A stretch of DNA of 64,000 nt. Origin: Actinopolymorpha pittospori. GTDB taxonomy: Bacteria; Actinomycetota; Actinomycetes; Propionibacteriales; Actinopolymorphaceae. Of the stretch, positions 1 through 9,381 are shown one piece after another. The notes beneath the pieces were generated by a model that saw only the letters and a list, made by a program, of their open reading frames with translations, was not told the DNA's origin and searched no databases. Both the position numbers and the translations under genes were made by a program. The stretch spans positions 3,906,001 to 3,970,000 of the forward strand of contig NZ_JADBEM010000001.1 in NCBI RefSeq assembly GCF_014873875.1, given 5' to 3'. Every line of letters begins with the position of its first letter. Position 1 is the first letter of the stretch.

Positions 1-1
1 G

Positions 2-2755
2 GGGGAGCATGCTGGGCTGACCGGTGAGCTGGCCGAGCTGGTCGCGTCGCATCCCCTGCGGGAACGGTTGCGGGCCGTCCAGCTGCGGGCCCTGGTCAGT
101 GCGGGTCGGCAGGGCGAGGCGCTGGCGTCGTACGCGGATCTTCGCGAGCGCCTCGCGGAGGAGCTGGGCGTCGACCCGAGCCCGGAGTTGGCCGCGCTCC
201 ACGCGGCGATCCTGCGGCAGGACGAGTCGCTCGCCGTGCCCGCGCCGCCGGCCGCCCCGCTCGGCGGCTCCCAGCGGACCAACCTCCCCGTCCCGCTCAC
301 CGCGCTGGTCGGCCGTGGCCGGTCGGTCGAGCAGGTCGGGCGTCTCCTCGACAGCGCGCGCCTTGTCACCCTGACCGGGCCCGGCGGTGTCGGCAAGACC
401 AGGCTGGCCGTGGAGGCGGCCGGACGACTCGTCCGTGCGGCCGAGGCCGGCGTTCCCGAGGGGGTCTGGTTGGTCGAGCTCGCGGGCCACCGTGGGGGAG
501 TGACGGACCTGGTCCGGGCGATCTCCGGCGTGCTCGGGGTCCGCGACGACGGGGGCTCCGGGCAGCTCGCCACGCGGCTCGCCGCCGCCGTGCGCGACCG
601 TCGTACTCTCCTCGTCCTGGACAACTGCGAGCACGTCGTCGAGGCGGCGGCCGAGCTCACCGACCTGCTGCTGCGCAGCGCACCCGGCCTGCGTGTCCTG
701 GCCACCAGCCAGGAGCCACTCGGGCTCGCGGGCGAGGCGGTGTTCCTGGTCGAGCCGCTCGATCCGGCGGATGCGGTCCAGCTGTTCGCGACGCGTGCCG
801 CGGCGGCGGCCCCCGGTTTCACCCTCGCGGGAGCCACCCGCGAGACCCAGGAGGCGGTCGCGGAGATCTGCCGCCGCCTCGACGGCATTCCGCTCGCCCT
901 CGAGCTGGCCGCGACCAGGGTCCGCGGCCTCGGCGTCCAGGAGTTGGCGGCTCGCCTCGGCGACCGGTTCCGCCTGCTCGGGTCCGGGCACCGCGGTGCA
1001 CCGGCGCGCCAGCAGACGCTCCGAGCGATGATCGACTGGAGCTGGCAGCTGCTCGACGCGTCCGACCGTGCCGTACTCCGCCGCCTCGCCGTCCACGTCG
1101 ACGGCTGCACACTGGACGCAGCGGAGGCGGTCTGCGCGGGTGGTGCGGTGCGGCGCGAGGATGTCCTCGACCTGGTGACCCGGCTGGTCGACAGGTCGCT
1201 GGTCGTCATGGTGGACGGGCCCGCTGGCACGGCTCCTCGCTACCGGATGCTCGAATCCGTTGCCGCCTACGCGAGCGAACGGCTGCGGAAGTCCGAGGAC
1301 GCCGCCGGCGTCGCAGAGCGGCACCTGCGCTACTACCTCGACCTCGCCGAGCGGGCCGAACCTCACCTCCGTGACGGCGAGCAGCGGGCCTGGCTTCGTC
1401 GGCTGGACGCCGAGTCCGCCAACCTGCGATCGGCGCTGGCGGAAGCGGTACGTCGGGCCGGTCTGGACGACGAGGCCGCAGCGGAGGAGGCCGAGCGTCT
1501 CGCGACCGCGCTGACCTGGTGGTGGCTACTGCGGGGCCGGCTCGGCGACGCCTACCGTGCCCTCTCGGCGGTCCTGGAGGTGGCACCCGGAGCCACCGAA
1601 GTCCAGGTGCTGCGCGGCGCGTTCGCGCTTCTCACCGGTGACCGGTCCGCGGCGGTGCCCCTCCCTGATTCGACCACCGGCTCCACCACCGGCTCCGCGG
1701 ATCCGCTGCGCCGGGCCCGGGCCGGATGGCTCCACGCGTACGGGCTGTTCAACGTCGGCGATCCCGTCGCCAGCGAGGACGCGAACGCCCGCGCGCTGGA
1801 TCTCTTCACCGCAGCCGACGATCGGTGGGGCACCGCCGCCGCCCTTGGACTGCGCGGGATGCACGCGTTGGTCCGGGGCGACCTCACCACCATCGAGCAC
1901 GACGGCCTGCGCGGCGCTCGCCTCTTCGCCGAGGTCGGCGACCGTTGGGGGGAACTCCAGACCGTCCAGCCGCTCGCCGCGCTCGCCGAGATCAGGGGCG
2001 CGTACGACGAGGCCGCACGTCGCCAGCACGACGGGCTGCGCATCGCGGAGGAGCTCGGCCTGTGGACCGAGGTGTCCGCACGGCTGTCCGGGCTCGGCAG
2101 GCTGGCGCTGCTCCGTGCGGACTGGGAACGCGCCCACGACCTGCACGAGCGCGCCCGACGACTGGCTGCCGAGCAGGGCTACACCTACGGCGAGATCCAC
2201 GCCGAGATGGGGCTCGCCCTCGGCGCGCGTCGCTGCGGTGACCTCGACGCCGCCCAGGGGTATCTCGTCCGGATCCGCGACGGGCACGCTGGGGTGTCGT
2301 CGAAGATCGGGGACCATCTGCTGCTCGCCGAACTCGGCTTCCTCGCCGAACTCCGTCGGGACGCGGACGCGGCGACGGCCAACCACCTTCGTGGCCTGGA
2401 GATCGGGGCCGCTCTTCGCGAGCCACGAGCGCTCGCCCTCTCCCTGGAGGGCATCGCGGGCGCGGCGACGCTGTCCGGCGACGCGGCTCACGCCGACCGT
2501 GCGGGCCTGCTGCTCGGCGCGGCGGACGCGGCGCGTCGAAGTGTCGGCGCACCGTTGCCGGCAGCCGAACGCGGGGACGTCGACCGGATCGCGACGGCGG
2601 CGACGGCCGTGCTGGGCGGGGCGGCCTTCGACGACGCGTTCCGCCGGGGTGCGCAACTGAGCCTTGCGGAGGCGGTGCGGGTCGCGCGGGCCACCCGGAA
2701 CGCGCCGGACGCGCCGGACGTGCGGGACGTGCGGGCAACGGGAGACGAACCCTAG
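2..2755 (+). CDS. AfsR/SARP-type regulator, BTAD-NB-ARC-TPR part (5' end outside window)
   Basis: The frame is open to the first base, so the gene begins upstream and its DNA-binding domain is not visible. The first ~75 residues match the end of a bacterial transcriptional activation domain (YADLRERLAEELGVDPSPEL). An NTPase follows with a Walker A loop (TGPGGVGKT, about nt 378-404) and a Walker B strand (LLVLDN, about nt 610-627), and then a long alpha-helical TPR-like region. This is the architecture of AfsR-like ATP-dependent activators of secondary metabolism or morphology. The tail is a short degenerate DAPDVRDVR repeat. Its TAG stop lies in the palindrome CTAG and overlaps the stop of the convergent HAD gene. 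A TTG at 68 is only an internal codon. The target genes cannot be inferred; no biosynthetic cluster is adjacent on this side. Confidence 0.85.
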   Translation, partial: GEHAGLTGELAELVASHPLRERLRAVQLRALVSAGRQGEALASYADLRERLAEELGVDPSPELAALHAAILRQDESLAVPAPPAAPLGGSQRTNLPVPLTALVGRGRSVEQVGRLLDSARLVTLTGPGGVGKTRLAVEAAGRLVRAAEAGVPEGVWLVELAGHRGGVTDLVRAISGVLGVRDDGGSGQLATRLAAAVRDRRTLLVLDNCEHVVEAAAELTDLLLRSAPGLRVLATSQEPLGLAGEAVFLVEPLDPADAVQLFATRAAAAAPGFTLAGATRETQEAVAEICRRLDGIPLALELAATRVRGLGVQELAARLGDRFRLLGSGHRGAPARQQTLRAMIDWSWQLLDASDRAVLRRLAVHVDGCTLDAAEAVCAGGAVRREDVLDLVTRLVDRSLVVMVDGPAGTAPRYRMLESVAAYASERLRKSEDAAGVAERHLRYYLDLAERAEPHLRDGEQRAWLRRLDAESANLRSALAEAVRRAGLDDEAAAEEAERLATALTWWWLLRGRLGDAYRALSAVLEVAPGATEVQVLRGAFALLTGDRSAAVPLPDSTTGSTTGSADPLRRARAGWLHAYGLFNVGDPVASEDANARALDLFTAADDRWGTAAALGLRGMHALVRGDLTTIEHDGLRGARLFAEVGDRWGELQTVQPLAALAEIRGAYDEAARRQHDGLRIAEELGLWTEVSARLSGLGRLALLRADWERAHDLHERARRLAAEQGYTYGEIHAEMGLALGARRCGDLDAAQGYLVRIRDGHAGVSSKIGDHLLLAELGFLAELRRDADAATANHLRGLEIGAALREPRALALSLEGIAGAATLSGDAAHADRAGLLLGAADAARRSVGAPLPAAERGDVDRIATAATAVLGGAAFDDAFRRGAQLSLAEAVRVARATRNAPDAPDVRDVRATGDEP

Positions 2756-3543
2756 GTCTTCGTCGCCAGACGTCCCGCCGCGAGTGCCGCGAGGTCCACC
2801 TGGTCGAGCGCGGTGACCACGATGTCGGCGTCGGCCTTGGCCAACAGCTCGGCGTCGTTCGCGCGCGCGATCCCGATCGCCCACATCGCACCGGCCTTGG
2901 CCGCCTCGACACCCGCCTCGGCGTCCTCCAGGACGATGGCGTCCCTCGGCGCCACGTCGAGCTCGTGCGCGGCGGCGAGATAGATGTCCGGGTGCGGCTT
3001 TCCGTGCGCGAAGTCCCTGCCCGACACGTCGGCGTCGAAGAAGTCCAGCAGGGTGAGCCCGGGACCCACGGAGGACGAGGAGATCTTCTGCTCGGCGGCG
3101 AACTTGTCAAGCCGGATCTGACGCAGGAACAGTTGGGCGTTCTTCGACGACGACGCGGCCGCGACCCGGAGTCCGGCGTCCTTCACCGCGATGATGAACC
3201 GCAGTGCGTCCGGATAGGCGGTGAAGTCGCCGGCCTCGATGAGCCGGACCACCATCGTCTGCTTCCGGTCGGCGTACTGGGTCGCCCTGGTCTCCTTCTC
3301 GTCGTCGGGGACGTGGAAGTAGCTCAACGCCGAGCGGGCGCCGTCCATGCGGGGCTTGCCCGACATCTCCTCCTGGTAGACCTGGGGCGTGAACGCGTCG
3401 GCCGACCAGGTGGTCTGGCCGGCGATGTCGCGCCAGTCGGACTCCATCAGTTCGCGCAGCGACTCTCGCCATGCCTTCTCGTGCGGCGAGTCGACGAGCA
3501 CACCGTCCACGTCGAAGATCGCGCCCATGAAGCGTGTCGGCAT
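2752..3543 (-). CDS. HAD-superfamily hydrolase, beta-phosphoglucomutase-like
   Basis: This 263-residue protein carries the HAD motif I FDVDGVLVD at residues 10-18; D11 would be the phosphoryl nucleophile and D13 the acid/base. A cap domain and the late motif VLEDAEAGVEAAKAGAM are typical of the beta-PGM subfamily. The start has a good ribosome-binding site (AGGGAGGA, 5 nt before ATG). It lies 17 bp downstream of a GH65 phosphorylase on the same strand. In this classic pairing the phosphorylase releases beta-glucose 1-phosphate and the mutase converts it to glucose 6-phosphate. The substrate assignment rests on this context. A generic sugar-phosphate phosphatase is the alternative. Confidence 0.85.
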   Translation of the reverse strand: MPTRFMGAIFDVDGVLVDSPHEKAWRESLRELMESDWRDIAGQTTWSADAFTPQVYQEEMSGKPRMDGARSALSYFHVPDDEKETRATQYADRKQTMVVRLIEAGDFTAYPDALRFIIAVKDAGLRVAAASSSKNAQLFLRQIRLDKFAAEQKISSSSVGPGLTLLDFFDADVSGRDFAHGKPHPDIYLAAAHELDVAPRDAIVLEDAEAGVEAAKAGAMWAIGIARANDAELLAKADADIVVTALDQVDLAALAAGRLATKT

Positions 3544-3560
3544 GCGTCCTCCCTACCTGT

Positions 3561-5987
3561 CTAGGTGACGAGCGGTTCCGCGAGGCCGTTGTTTCTCAGC
3601 ACGAACGAGGTGCTCTCGCCGGGGCACAGGTCCCGGACGTCGGAGCCGATGCCCACCCGGACCGGTCGGCTCACTCCCTCGGGATGGACCGAGAGCCGCA
3701 GGCAGCCACCCTCGAAGGCCACCATGAGCGGCGTACCTCGAAACGTCATCGCGAACCTCAAACCGTCGAGCCGCCGTGGCAGCCGCGGATCGAAGTACAG
3801 AACGCCGTCCCTGATGTGGATCCGCGGGTACGAGCGTTGGACCAGGTCGAGAGTCCCGCACATGACACCCATGTGGATGCCCTCCTGAGTGGTGCCACCC
3901 TGGATGTCGCGGAGGTCACTCTCCAACGCCACGAGGAACCGTTCCCAGGAGCTCCTGGGGTCATAGGCCGCGAGAACCCCCGCGTGGGTGACGAAACTGA
4001 GGGTCGAGCCGTGTGAGGTCCGCCGGTCGTAGTAGACGATGTTCCTGTGCGCGGTGTCCGGACCGTAGGCGTAGTCGAGTCGTTCGAAGATCTCCGCCAG
4101 CTCGTCCTCGGCGAAGAGGAAGAACAGCATCACCGTGTCGGCCTGCTTCGCGAGCTTGTAGCGGTTCGGATCGTCGCCCTCTGCCCGCAGGATCCGGTCC
4201 AGCCGTTGGATGTTGCCGTACTTCGCGCGGTAGGCGTCCCAGTCGAGCTCCTCGAGGTCCTCGTATCCCTCGAACTGGCTGATGATTCCGTCGTCATGGA
4301 ACGGCACGTACATCCGCCGGCTCATGTCCTCCCAGCTGGTGAGCTCCTCGTCGGTGAGGTCGAGACGCTCGCACAACGCCTCGGCGCGACTCTTCGGCAG
4401 CAGCGACAACACGTCGTGCGCGAGCCGACAGAGCCACGCCACCATCACGTTGGTGTAGGCGTTGTTGCGCAGGCCGCCCTCGGTGGAGCCCGGGTACTTC
4501 TCGTGGAACTCGTCCGGCCCCATCACGCCGTGGATCTCATAGCGACCCCGCTCGGCGTTGAAGACGGCGATCGAAGCCCAGAACCGCGCGATCTCGAGCA
4601 TCATCTCCGCGCCGTAGTCGGCGAGGAAGGCCAGGTCGTTGGTCGCCTGGAAGTAGTGCCAGATGTTGTAGAAGATCGCCGCGCTCACATGGCGCTGGTT
4701 GTGGCTGAGGTCGGGCTCCCAGCGGCCGGTCAGCGGATTGAGGTGGATGCGTTGTGTCTCCTCCTTGCCGTCACTTCCGCTCTGCCAGGGGAACATCGCC
4801 CCGCGCAGCCCGGCGTCGTGGGCCGCTGCCTGTGCCGCGCCCAGCCGGCGGTAGCGGTACATCAGCAGGCCGCGGGTGACCTCCGGCATCCGGAAGGTCA
4901 GGAACGGATACACGTAGAGCTCGTCCCAGAAGACGTGCCCGCGATAGGCCTCGCCGTTCAGGCCGCGGGCTGGTACGCCGGCGTCCAGGTCGACGGTGTG
5001 GTGCGAACAGACCTGCATGAGGTGACCGATGTGCAGGCGTAGCAGGAGTTGCACGTGGTCGTCGCCGGGCACCACCATGTCGCAGTCGCGCCAGAGTTCG
5101 TCAGAAGCAGAGATGTGACGCTGCAGGGCGTCGCTGAAGTCGCTGTAGCGCAGCGCCGACGTGCCGGCCCGCTCGAGGGTGTCACTGGTCGCCGGATCGC
5201 GGGAGTTGATGAAGGCCACCATCTTCTCCACCCGTACGGGCGTTCCCTGGTGCACGTCGAAGGCGAGCACCTGGTGGATGTAGTCCTCCATCTGGTAGAG
5301 GCCGCGCTCCACCGCGACGGGCTCCTCGCCCTCGAACACCCGGGTGCGCGCCGCGTGGCTGACGTACAGGTTCGACTGTCGTGTCTGCACCTTGAGCGCG
5401 ATGACCTCGGGCCCGAACGTGCGCGGGGAAACAGGGTCGAGGTGGCGCCCCTCCAACGGCTTGTAGCGGGCCACGCCCTTGTTGGTCATGCGTCCGTCGA
5501 TCGCCGATATCAGCTCCACCCGGCCCGACCAGTTCTGCGGCGTGAGCGTCCACTCGATACCGGCGTGGTGGACGTCGGCCATGCTGACGAAGCGCCGACT
5601 GCGCAGTGTCGTCTCGCGACCCGCGTGGTCGCGGAAGCGAAGGTCGCGGATGACGGTGGCCTGGTGGATGTCGAGTTCGTGGCGGTAGCTGAGCAGTTCG
5701 ACGTCGGCCAGCCTGATCGCGTCCTCGCCCTCGATCCGGAGCTTGAGCACCAGCCAGTTGGGCAGGTTGACCAGATCCTCGTTGAGGACGGGTAGGCCGC
5801 CGAGGATCGTGGTCTCGCGGTTGTAGATTCCGTGGACGTACGTGCCTGGGTAGTGCACGCCGTCGGCGTCCTCCCACTCCGCCGTGCCGCGCGAGCACAG
5901 ATAACCGTTGCCCGTCGAGGTGAGTGCTTCGCGCAGCCCTTCCTCGGCAGGGTCGAAGCCGTCGAACGTCAGTGCGAAGTCCTTCAC
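3561..5987 (-). CDS. Glycoside hydrolase family 65 protein (disaccharide phosphorylase)
   Basis: This is an 808-residue cytoplasmic protein with the full GH65 architecture: an N-terminal beta-sandwich, an (alpha/alpha)6 barrel and C-terminal sheets. The catalytic acid is probably the Glu of GPDEFH (about residue 490). WDELYVYPF, SGSDGKEETQ, KQADTVMLFFLF and HGSTLSFVTHAGV are landmark strings of maltose, trehalose and kojibiose phosphorylases. I chose the GTG at 5987 because AGGAGG lies 4 nt upstream and the conserved N-terminus (KDFALTFDGFDP) begins there; the frame is open to 6047. The pairing with a downstream beta-PGM-like gene supports an inverting phosphorylase giving beta-glucose 1-phosphate. 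The exact disaccharide cannot be decided by eye. Confidence 0.9.
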   Translation of the reverse strand: MKDFALTFDGFDPAEEGLREALTSTGNGYLCSRGTAEWEDADGVHYPGTYVHGIYNRETTILGGLPVLNEDLVNLPNWLVLKLRIEGEDAIRLADVELLSYRHELDIHQATVIRDLRFRDHAGRETTLRSRRFVSMADVHHAGIEWTLTPQNWSGRVELISAIDGRMTNKGVARYKPLEGRHLDPVSPRTFGPEVIALKVQTRQSNLYVSHAARTRVFEGEEPVAVERGLYQMEDYIHQVLAFDVHQGTPVRVEKMVAFINSRDPATSDTLERAGTSALRYSDFSDALQRHISASDELWRDCDMVVPGDDHVQLLLRLHIGHLMQVCSHHTVDLDAGVPARGLNGEAYRGHVFWDELYVYPFLTFRMPEVTRGLLMYRYRRLGAAQAAAHDAGLRGAMFPWQSGSDGKEETQRIHLNPLTGRWEPDLSHNQRHVSAAIFYNIWHYFQATNDLAFLADYGAEMMLEIARFWASIAVFNAERGRYEIHGVMGPDEFHEKYPGSTEGGLRNNAYTNVMVAWLCRLAHDVLSLLPKSRAEALCERLDLTDEELTSWEDMSRRMYVPFHDDGIISQFEGYEDLEELDWDAYRAKYGNIQRLDRILRAEGDDPNRYKLAKQADTVMLFFLFAEDELAEIFERLDYAYGPDTAHRNIVYYDRRTSHGSTLSFVTHAGVLAAYDPRSSWERFLVALESDLRDIQGGTTQEGIHMGVMCGTLDLVQRSYPRIHIRDGVLYFDPRLPRRLDGLRFAMTFRGTPLMVAFEGGCLRLSVHPEGVSRPVRVGIGSDVRDLCPGESTSFVLRNNGLAEPLVT

Positions 5988-6194
5988 CTGACCTCCTGAT
6001 CGTTCCCTTGGAAGATCGGCAGAGGTGCGTGTGGATGCTCGACACATCCCGGGAGAATCGGACGAGTCTCGCTATCCGCGTGTAGTCCGAACTGGCGTTG
6101 GACGGGAACAGCCGCGACGGAATGCGCCATGTCTCGTTTCGGTGTCTTGTGACTCCAGGCTACCTCCCGGCGCGGGGCGACGGCCGACCTTCGC

Positions 6195-6998
6195 TCAGGC
6201 GGACCGCGCGCTGAGGGTCTGGAAGTGGACCAGCCGTCGCTGCATGTCTGCGTACGACGGCACCGAGGTCGCCGCCGGCACCGCGCGCTCGGCGCGGACG
6301 CTCGTCGCCACCGCCACCGCCGCGTCGACGGCCGCCCGGTAGGGGAGCGAACCGGTGCTCACCCGTCGGACGCCGAGCTTCGCGAGGGCGCTGAGCGACA
6401 GGCCCGGCGCCACGAGGACGTTCACGGGGACAGGGACGTGGGCGGTGAGTTCGCGCAGGTCGGCCGGCGCGGACACACCGGGGACGAAGATCCCGTCGGC
6501 TCCGGCCTCGACATAGGCGTTGGCGCGCCGGAGAGTCTCGGAGATCCCAGCCTCCTGCCCGAGCCAGTAGGTGTCGACCCGAGCGTTGACGTACACGTCG
6601 GGGCGGCGTCGCTTGACGGCGGCGACCTTCGCCGCGTGCGCGCTCGGGGCGACCAGCCGCTCGGCGGAGCTGTCCTCGATGTTGACCCCCGCGACGCCCA
6701 GGCCGGCGACGTAGTCCGCCACCTGCTCGGGATCGTCGTCGTATCCATCCTCGATGTCCGCGGAGATGTGGGCGGGAAGCACGGCGAGCACCCGGGCCAG
6801 TGCGCGGGTCGGCTCCTTGCTCGACCGGCCGCCGTCGGGACGGCCGGCGCTCGCCACCACACCGAAGCTCGTCGTCCCGATGGCGGGGAACCCGGCGTCG
6901 ACGAAGGCGAGCGCGGACGCCACGTCCCAGGCGTTGGGGAGCAGCAGTGGAAGGTCATCGTCGTGGAGTTCACGGAACGTCGTGCGTGGAACATCCAT
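6195..6998 (-). CDS. Isocitrate lyase/PEP mutase family protein
   Basis: A 267-residue TIM-barrel protein of the ICL/PEP-mutase superfamily, with the signature SADIEDGYDD (residues 79-88; acidic residues bind Mg2+) and the downstream strand NARVDTYWLG. These proteins make or break C-C or C-P bonds in 2-oxo acids (oxaloacetate decarboxylase, 2-methylisocitrate lyase, phosphonomutase-like). The KxxC catalytic loop of true isocitrate lyases is not evident, so a decarboxylase or a lyase of unknown substrate is more likely. The frame stays open far upstream through the neighbouring MFS gene. I start at the ATG where similarity begins (MDVPRTTFRELH). No strong ribosome-binding site is visible, so the start is moderately sure. 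Confidence 0.8.
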   Translation of the reverse strand: MDVPRTTFRELHDDDLPLLLPNAWDVASALAFVDAGFPAIGTTSFGVVASAGRPDGGRSSKEPTRALARVLAVLPAHISADIEDGYDDDPEQVADYVAGLGVAGVNIEDSSAERLVAPSAHAAKVAAVKRRRPDVYVNARVDTYWLGQEAGISETLRRANAYVEAGADGIFVPGVSAPADLRELTAHVPVPVNVLVAPGLSLSALAKLGVRRVSTGSLPYRAAVDAAVAVATSVRAERAVPAATSVPSYADMQRRLVHFQTLSARSA

Positions 6999-7072
6999 GC
7001 CCAGAAGGTTAACGCCGGGACTCTTCGGCACTCGCCGAAGCGACGTCGTGTCAGCGGCCGTCCGAGGGAGTG

Positions 7073-8335
7073 TCAGCGGGCGTCCCAGGGAAGGGTGGGC
7101 CGCCGGGACTGCACGGCCATGCCGGCGATCATGGTGAGCACGACCACGGCGCCGTAACCCGCGATGGTCGTTCGCAACCCGATCAGGTCGACGAGTTCTC
7201 CCGCGACGAGAACGGGTGCGCCGTAGGCGAGATAGGCCACCAGATAGATCGCGGCGAAGACCTCGGCACGCTGGTGCGCTTCCGTCAGCGGCGAGATTAC
7301 CCGGAGTACGGCGGGAAAGACCCAGCCGATGCCCGCACCACTGAGAACCACACCGAGGAGGAGGAGCCAGAACACGCCACCGACCACACTCAGCACCGTG
7401 ATGGCGGCTCCCGCGACAGACACGGCGGCACCGGTCGTGATGCTGCGGCGATGGCCCATCCCGCCAAGGAGGATGCCGACCACGGCGGAGGTGGCGGGTT
7501 GCAACGCCACGACGACACCGTTGACGAGTCCGCTGTCCATCCTGAAGACGGCACTGTCGATCGAGGGAGCAAGGCCCAGGAACAGTCCGGACAGCATCCA
7601 CGCGGCGGTGAGCACGGGCAGCGCGGCGAAGAACTCCGGCTGCACTGCGCGGGTCACTCGCAGCCGGGGAACGAGTGAGCGGACCGCACCCGCGCGCCGC
7701 GAGACCGTTTCCGGTGACGCGATGAGCACGATGATCGCGCCCACGAAGAACAACGACAGCGCCCCGAACACGATCGGGCCCGGATTCTGGCTGAACTGCG
7801 CCGCGACCCCGGAGACGAGCGCGCCCAGAGCGAGTGCGCCCATCGGGGTGATGCTGCTGATCAGGGTGCCGAGCCGGCGATGTCGCTCGGGAGCGAACTC
7901 GATGATCGTCGCGGTGAACGTACTCGTCGCGACCCCTGTCGCCGCCCCCTGAACGGCGCGTGCGACGACGATCCAGCCGATGCTCGGTGCGACGACGAAG
8001 ATGAGCATCGCCGCGATCTGGAGGACGAGGGCGCCCACGAGTACGGGTCGTCGTCCGATGTGGTCGGACAGGGATCCCGCTACGAGCAGGGTCAACAGGA
8101 GCGTCAGGGCGTAGATGGCGAACGCGACCGTCAGCGTCCCGTCCGTAAAGTGCCATTCCTGTTGGTAACGGACGAACAGCGGGCTTGGTGCACCCGCCGC
8201 GAAAGGTATACCGACGAAGGCGATGATCGCGCCCACGAACGCCGCCATCGGGGAGAGTCGGCTCCGCCGCGTTCGCGCGGAGTCGTCGTCCCGGACCGTT
8301 CTGCTCCGGGATCCCTCCGAATGCGCCAGGTCCAC
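7073..8335 (-). CDS. MFS transporter (12 TM)
   Basis: A 420-residue membrane protein with about twelve hydrophobic segments and the MFS loop motif after TM2 (GSLSDHIGRRPVLVGA). The N-terminus is basic and cytoplasmic, and TM1 begins near residue 30. It belongs to the drug/proton antiporter-like major facilitators, and the substrate cannot be told. It starts at GTG with GAGGA immediately before it, so an ATG at 8248 is an alternative. It lies 74 bp upstream of the PEP-mutase-like gene on the same strand and may be cotranscribed. The alpha/beta hydrolase to its right is divergent. Confidence 0.85.
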   Translation of the reverse strand: MDLAHSEGSRSRTVRDDDSARTRRSRLSPMAAFVGAIIAFVGIPFAAGAPSPLFVRYQQEWHFTDGTLTVAFAIYALTLLLTLLVAGSLSDHIGRRPVLVGALVLQIAAMLIFVVAPSIGWIVVARAVQGAATGVATSTFTATIIEFAPERHRRLGTLISSITPMGALALGALVSGVAAQFSQNPGPIVFGALSLFFVGAIIVLIASPETVSRRAGAVRSLVPRLRVTRAVQPEFFAALPVLTAAWMLSGLFLGLAPSIDSAVFRMDSGLVNGVVVALQPATSAVVGILLGGMGHRRSITTGAAVSVAGAAITVLSVVGGVFWLLLLGVVLSGAGIGWVFPAVLRVISPLTEAHQRAEVFAAIYLVAYLAYGAPVLVAGELVDLIGLRTTIAGYGAVVVLTMIAGMAVQSRRPTLPWDAR

Positions 8336-8484
8336 TCCTCACCGCACGAGCGATTACGTCGAGCGGTCGACGCTAGCGCGGCCGTCCGGATGGGGGCAAA
8401 CGGGCCCGGCGTTAGGGTGAAGGAGTCAAGAGGGCCTTGCGCCCGGTGGAGGCAAGCTGGTCCTGACGCGGGGAGTGGCGACAG

Positions 8485-9348
8485 ATGACCAGAACCGACA
8501 TCGAAATCACCGCCGCCGGTCGTCGCGTCACCGGAGTGGGTACGGGATCTGTCGACTCGGGCGCCCCGCTGATCGTCGCTCTGCCCGGTGGGAGCTACAA
8601 CGCGAGGTACTTCGATCTGCCCAGGCACTCACTGCTCGAGGTCGGCGCGGCCACCGGCTTCCAGATCGTCGCCCTGAACCGCCCCGGCTACGCGGGTAGT
8701 GAGCGTCTCCCGGGTGATTCGGTGACCTTCGCCGGCAACGCCGAGATGCTCGACCACGCCATCGGCGCACTGTGGGAAAGGGTCCCGGGGCGCTGTCCTG
8801 GCGTCGTCGTCATCGCCCATTCGATCGGGGCGGCCATCGCGGTTCACCTCGCGGCGAGGGAGCCGCGGTGGCCGCTGCTCGGCGTCGCGCTCAGTGGGCT
8901 GAGCGACTTCTGCCGCGAGCCGATCGTCGACCTGTTCCACGCGATGCCGCCCGGGCAGGCCGTCGTCTTCAGCCCTGAGCAGCGTCGCGGGTTCATGTAC
9001 GGTCCGGACGACACCGTCGACGCCGACGTACTCGAGGTGTCCGCGCCCTCGATGGAACCCGTCCCGGTCGAGGAACTGCTCGAGCTCACCGGTGAATGGG
9101 CCACCATGGCGCCCGAACTCCTCGCCGGCGTACGGGTCCCCGTCTTCAGCGTGCTGGCCTGCTTCGACCACCTGTGGGAGATCGACCAGGCCGGTCTCGA
9201 CAGGTTCAACGGTTACTTCACGGGCACGCCCAGGTTGGAGACCGAGCTCCTCCGGGAGAGCGGACACAACATCGACCATCACCACGTCGGGCGCGCGTTG
9301 CACCTGGGGCAACTGAGCTTCGCGTGGGCGTGTGCCTTCGACCGATAG
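8485..9348 (+). CDS. Alpha/beta-fold hydrolase
   Basis: A 287-residue soluble hydrolase. The nucleophile elbow is AHSIGA (S113), the oxyanion region is LPGGSYNARYF near residue 33, and a late ESGHN (H261) would be the catalytic His. No signal peptide is seen. The start ATG follows GGGGAG at good spacing. It is divergent from the MFS gene and convergent with the P450 gene 33 bp away. Esterase, lactonase and C-C hydrolase roles are all possible; nothing nearby fixes the substrate. Confidence 0.8.
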   Translation: MTRTDIEITAAGRRVTGVGTGSVDSGAPLIVALPGGSYNARYFDLPRHSLLEVGAATGFQIVALNRPGYAGSERLPGDSVTFAGNAEMLDHAIGALWERVPGRCPGVVVIAHSIGAAIAVHLAAREPRWPLLGVALSGLSDFCREPIVDLFHAMPPGQAVVFSPEQRRGFMYGPDDTVDADVLEVSAPSMEPVPVEELLELTGEWATMAPELLAGVRVPVFSVLACFDHLWEIDQAGLDRFNGYFTGTPRLETELLRESGHNIDHHHVGRALHLGQLSFAWACAFDR

Positions 9349-9381
9349 GCCGGTCCGCCGCGGCCGCGTGTGAAACAGCCA

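Noticed and set aside
1526..2884. Long minus-strand ORF under the AfsR-like gene
   Set aside because: Composition typical of antisense shadow frames in GC-rich DNA; overlapped fully by a motif-supported gene.
6195..8342. One 715-residue minus-strand ORF spanning two genes
   Set aside because: Its first two thirds are Arg/Gly-rich shadow of the MFS gene in another frame; only the last 267 residues are a recognisable PEP-mutase-like protein.
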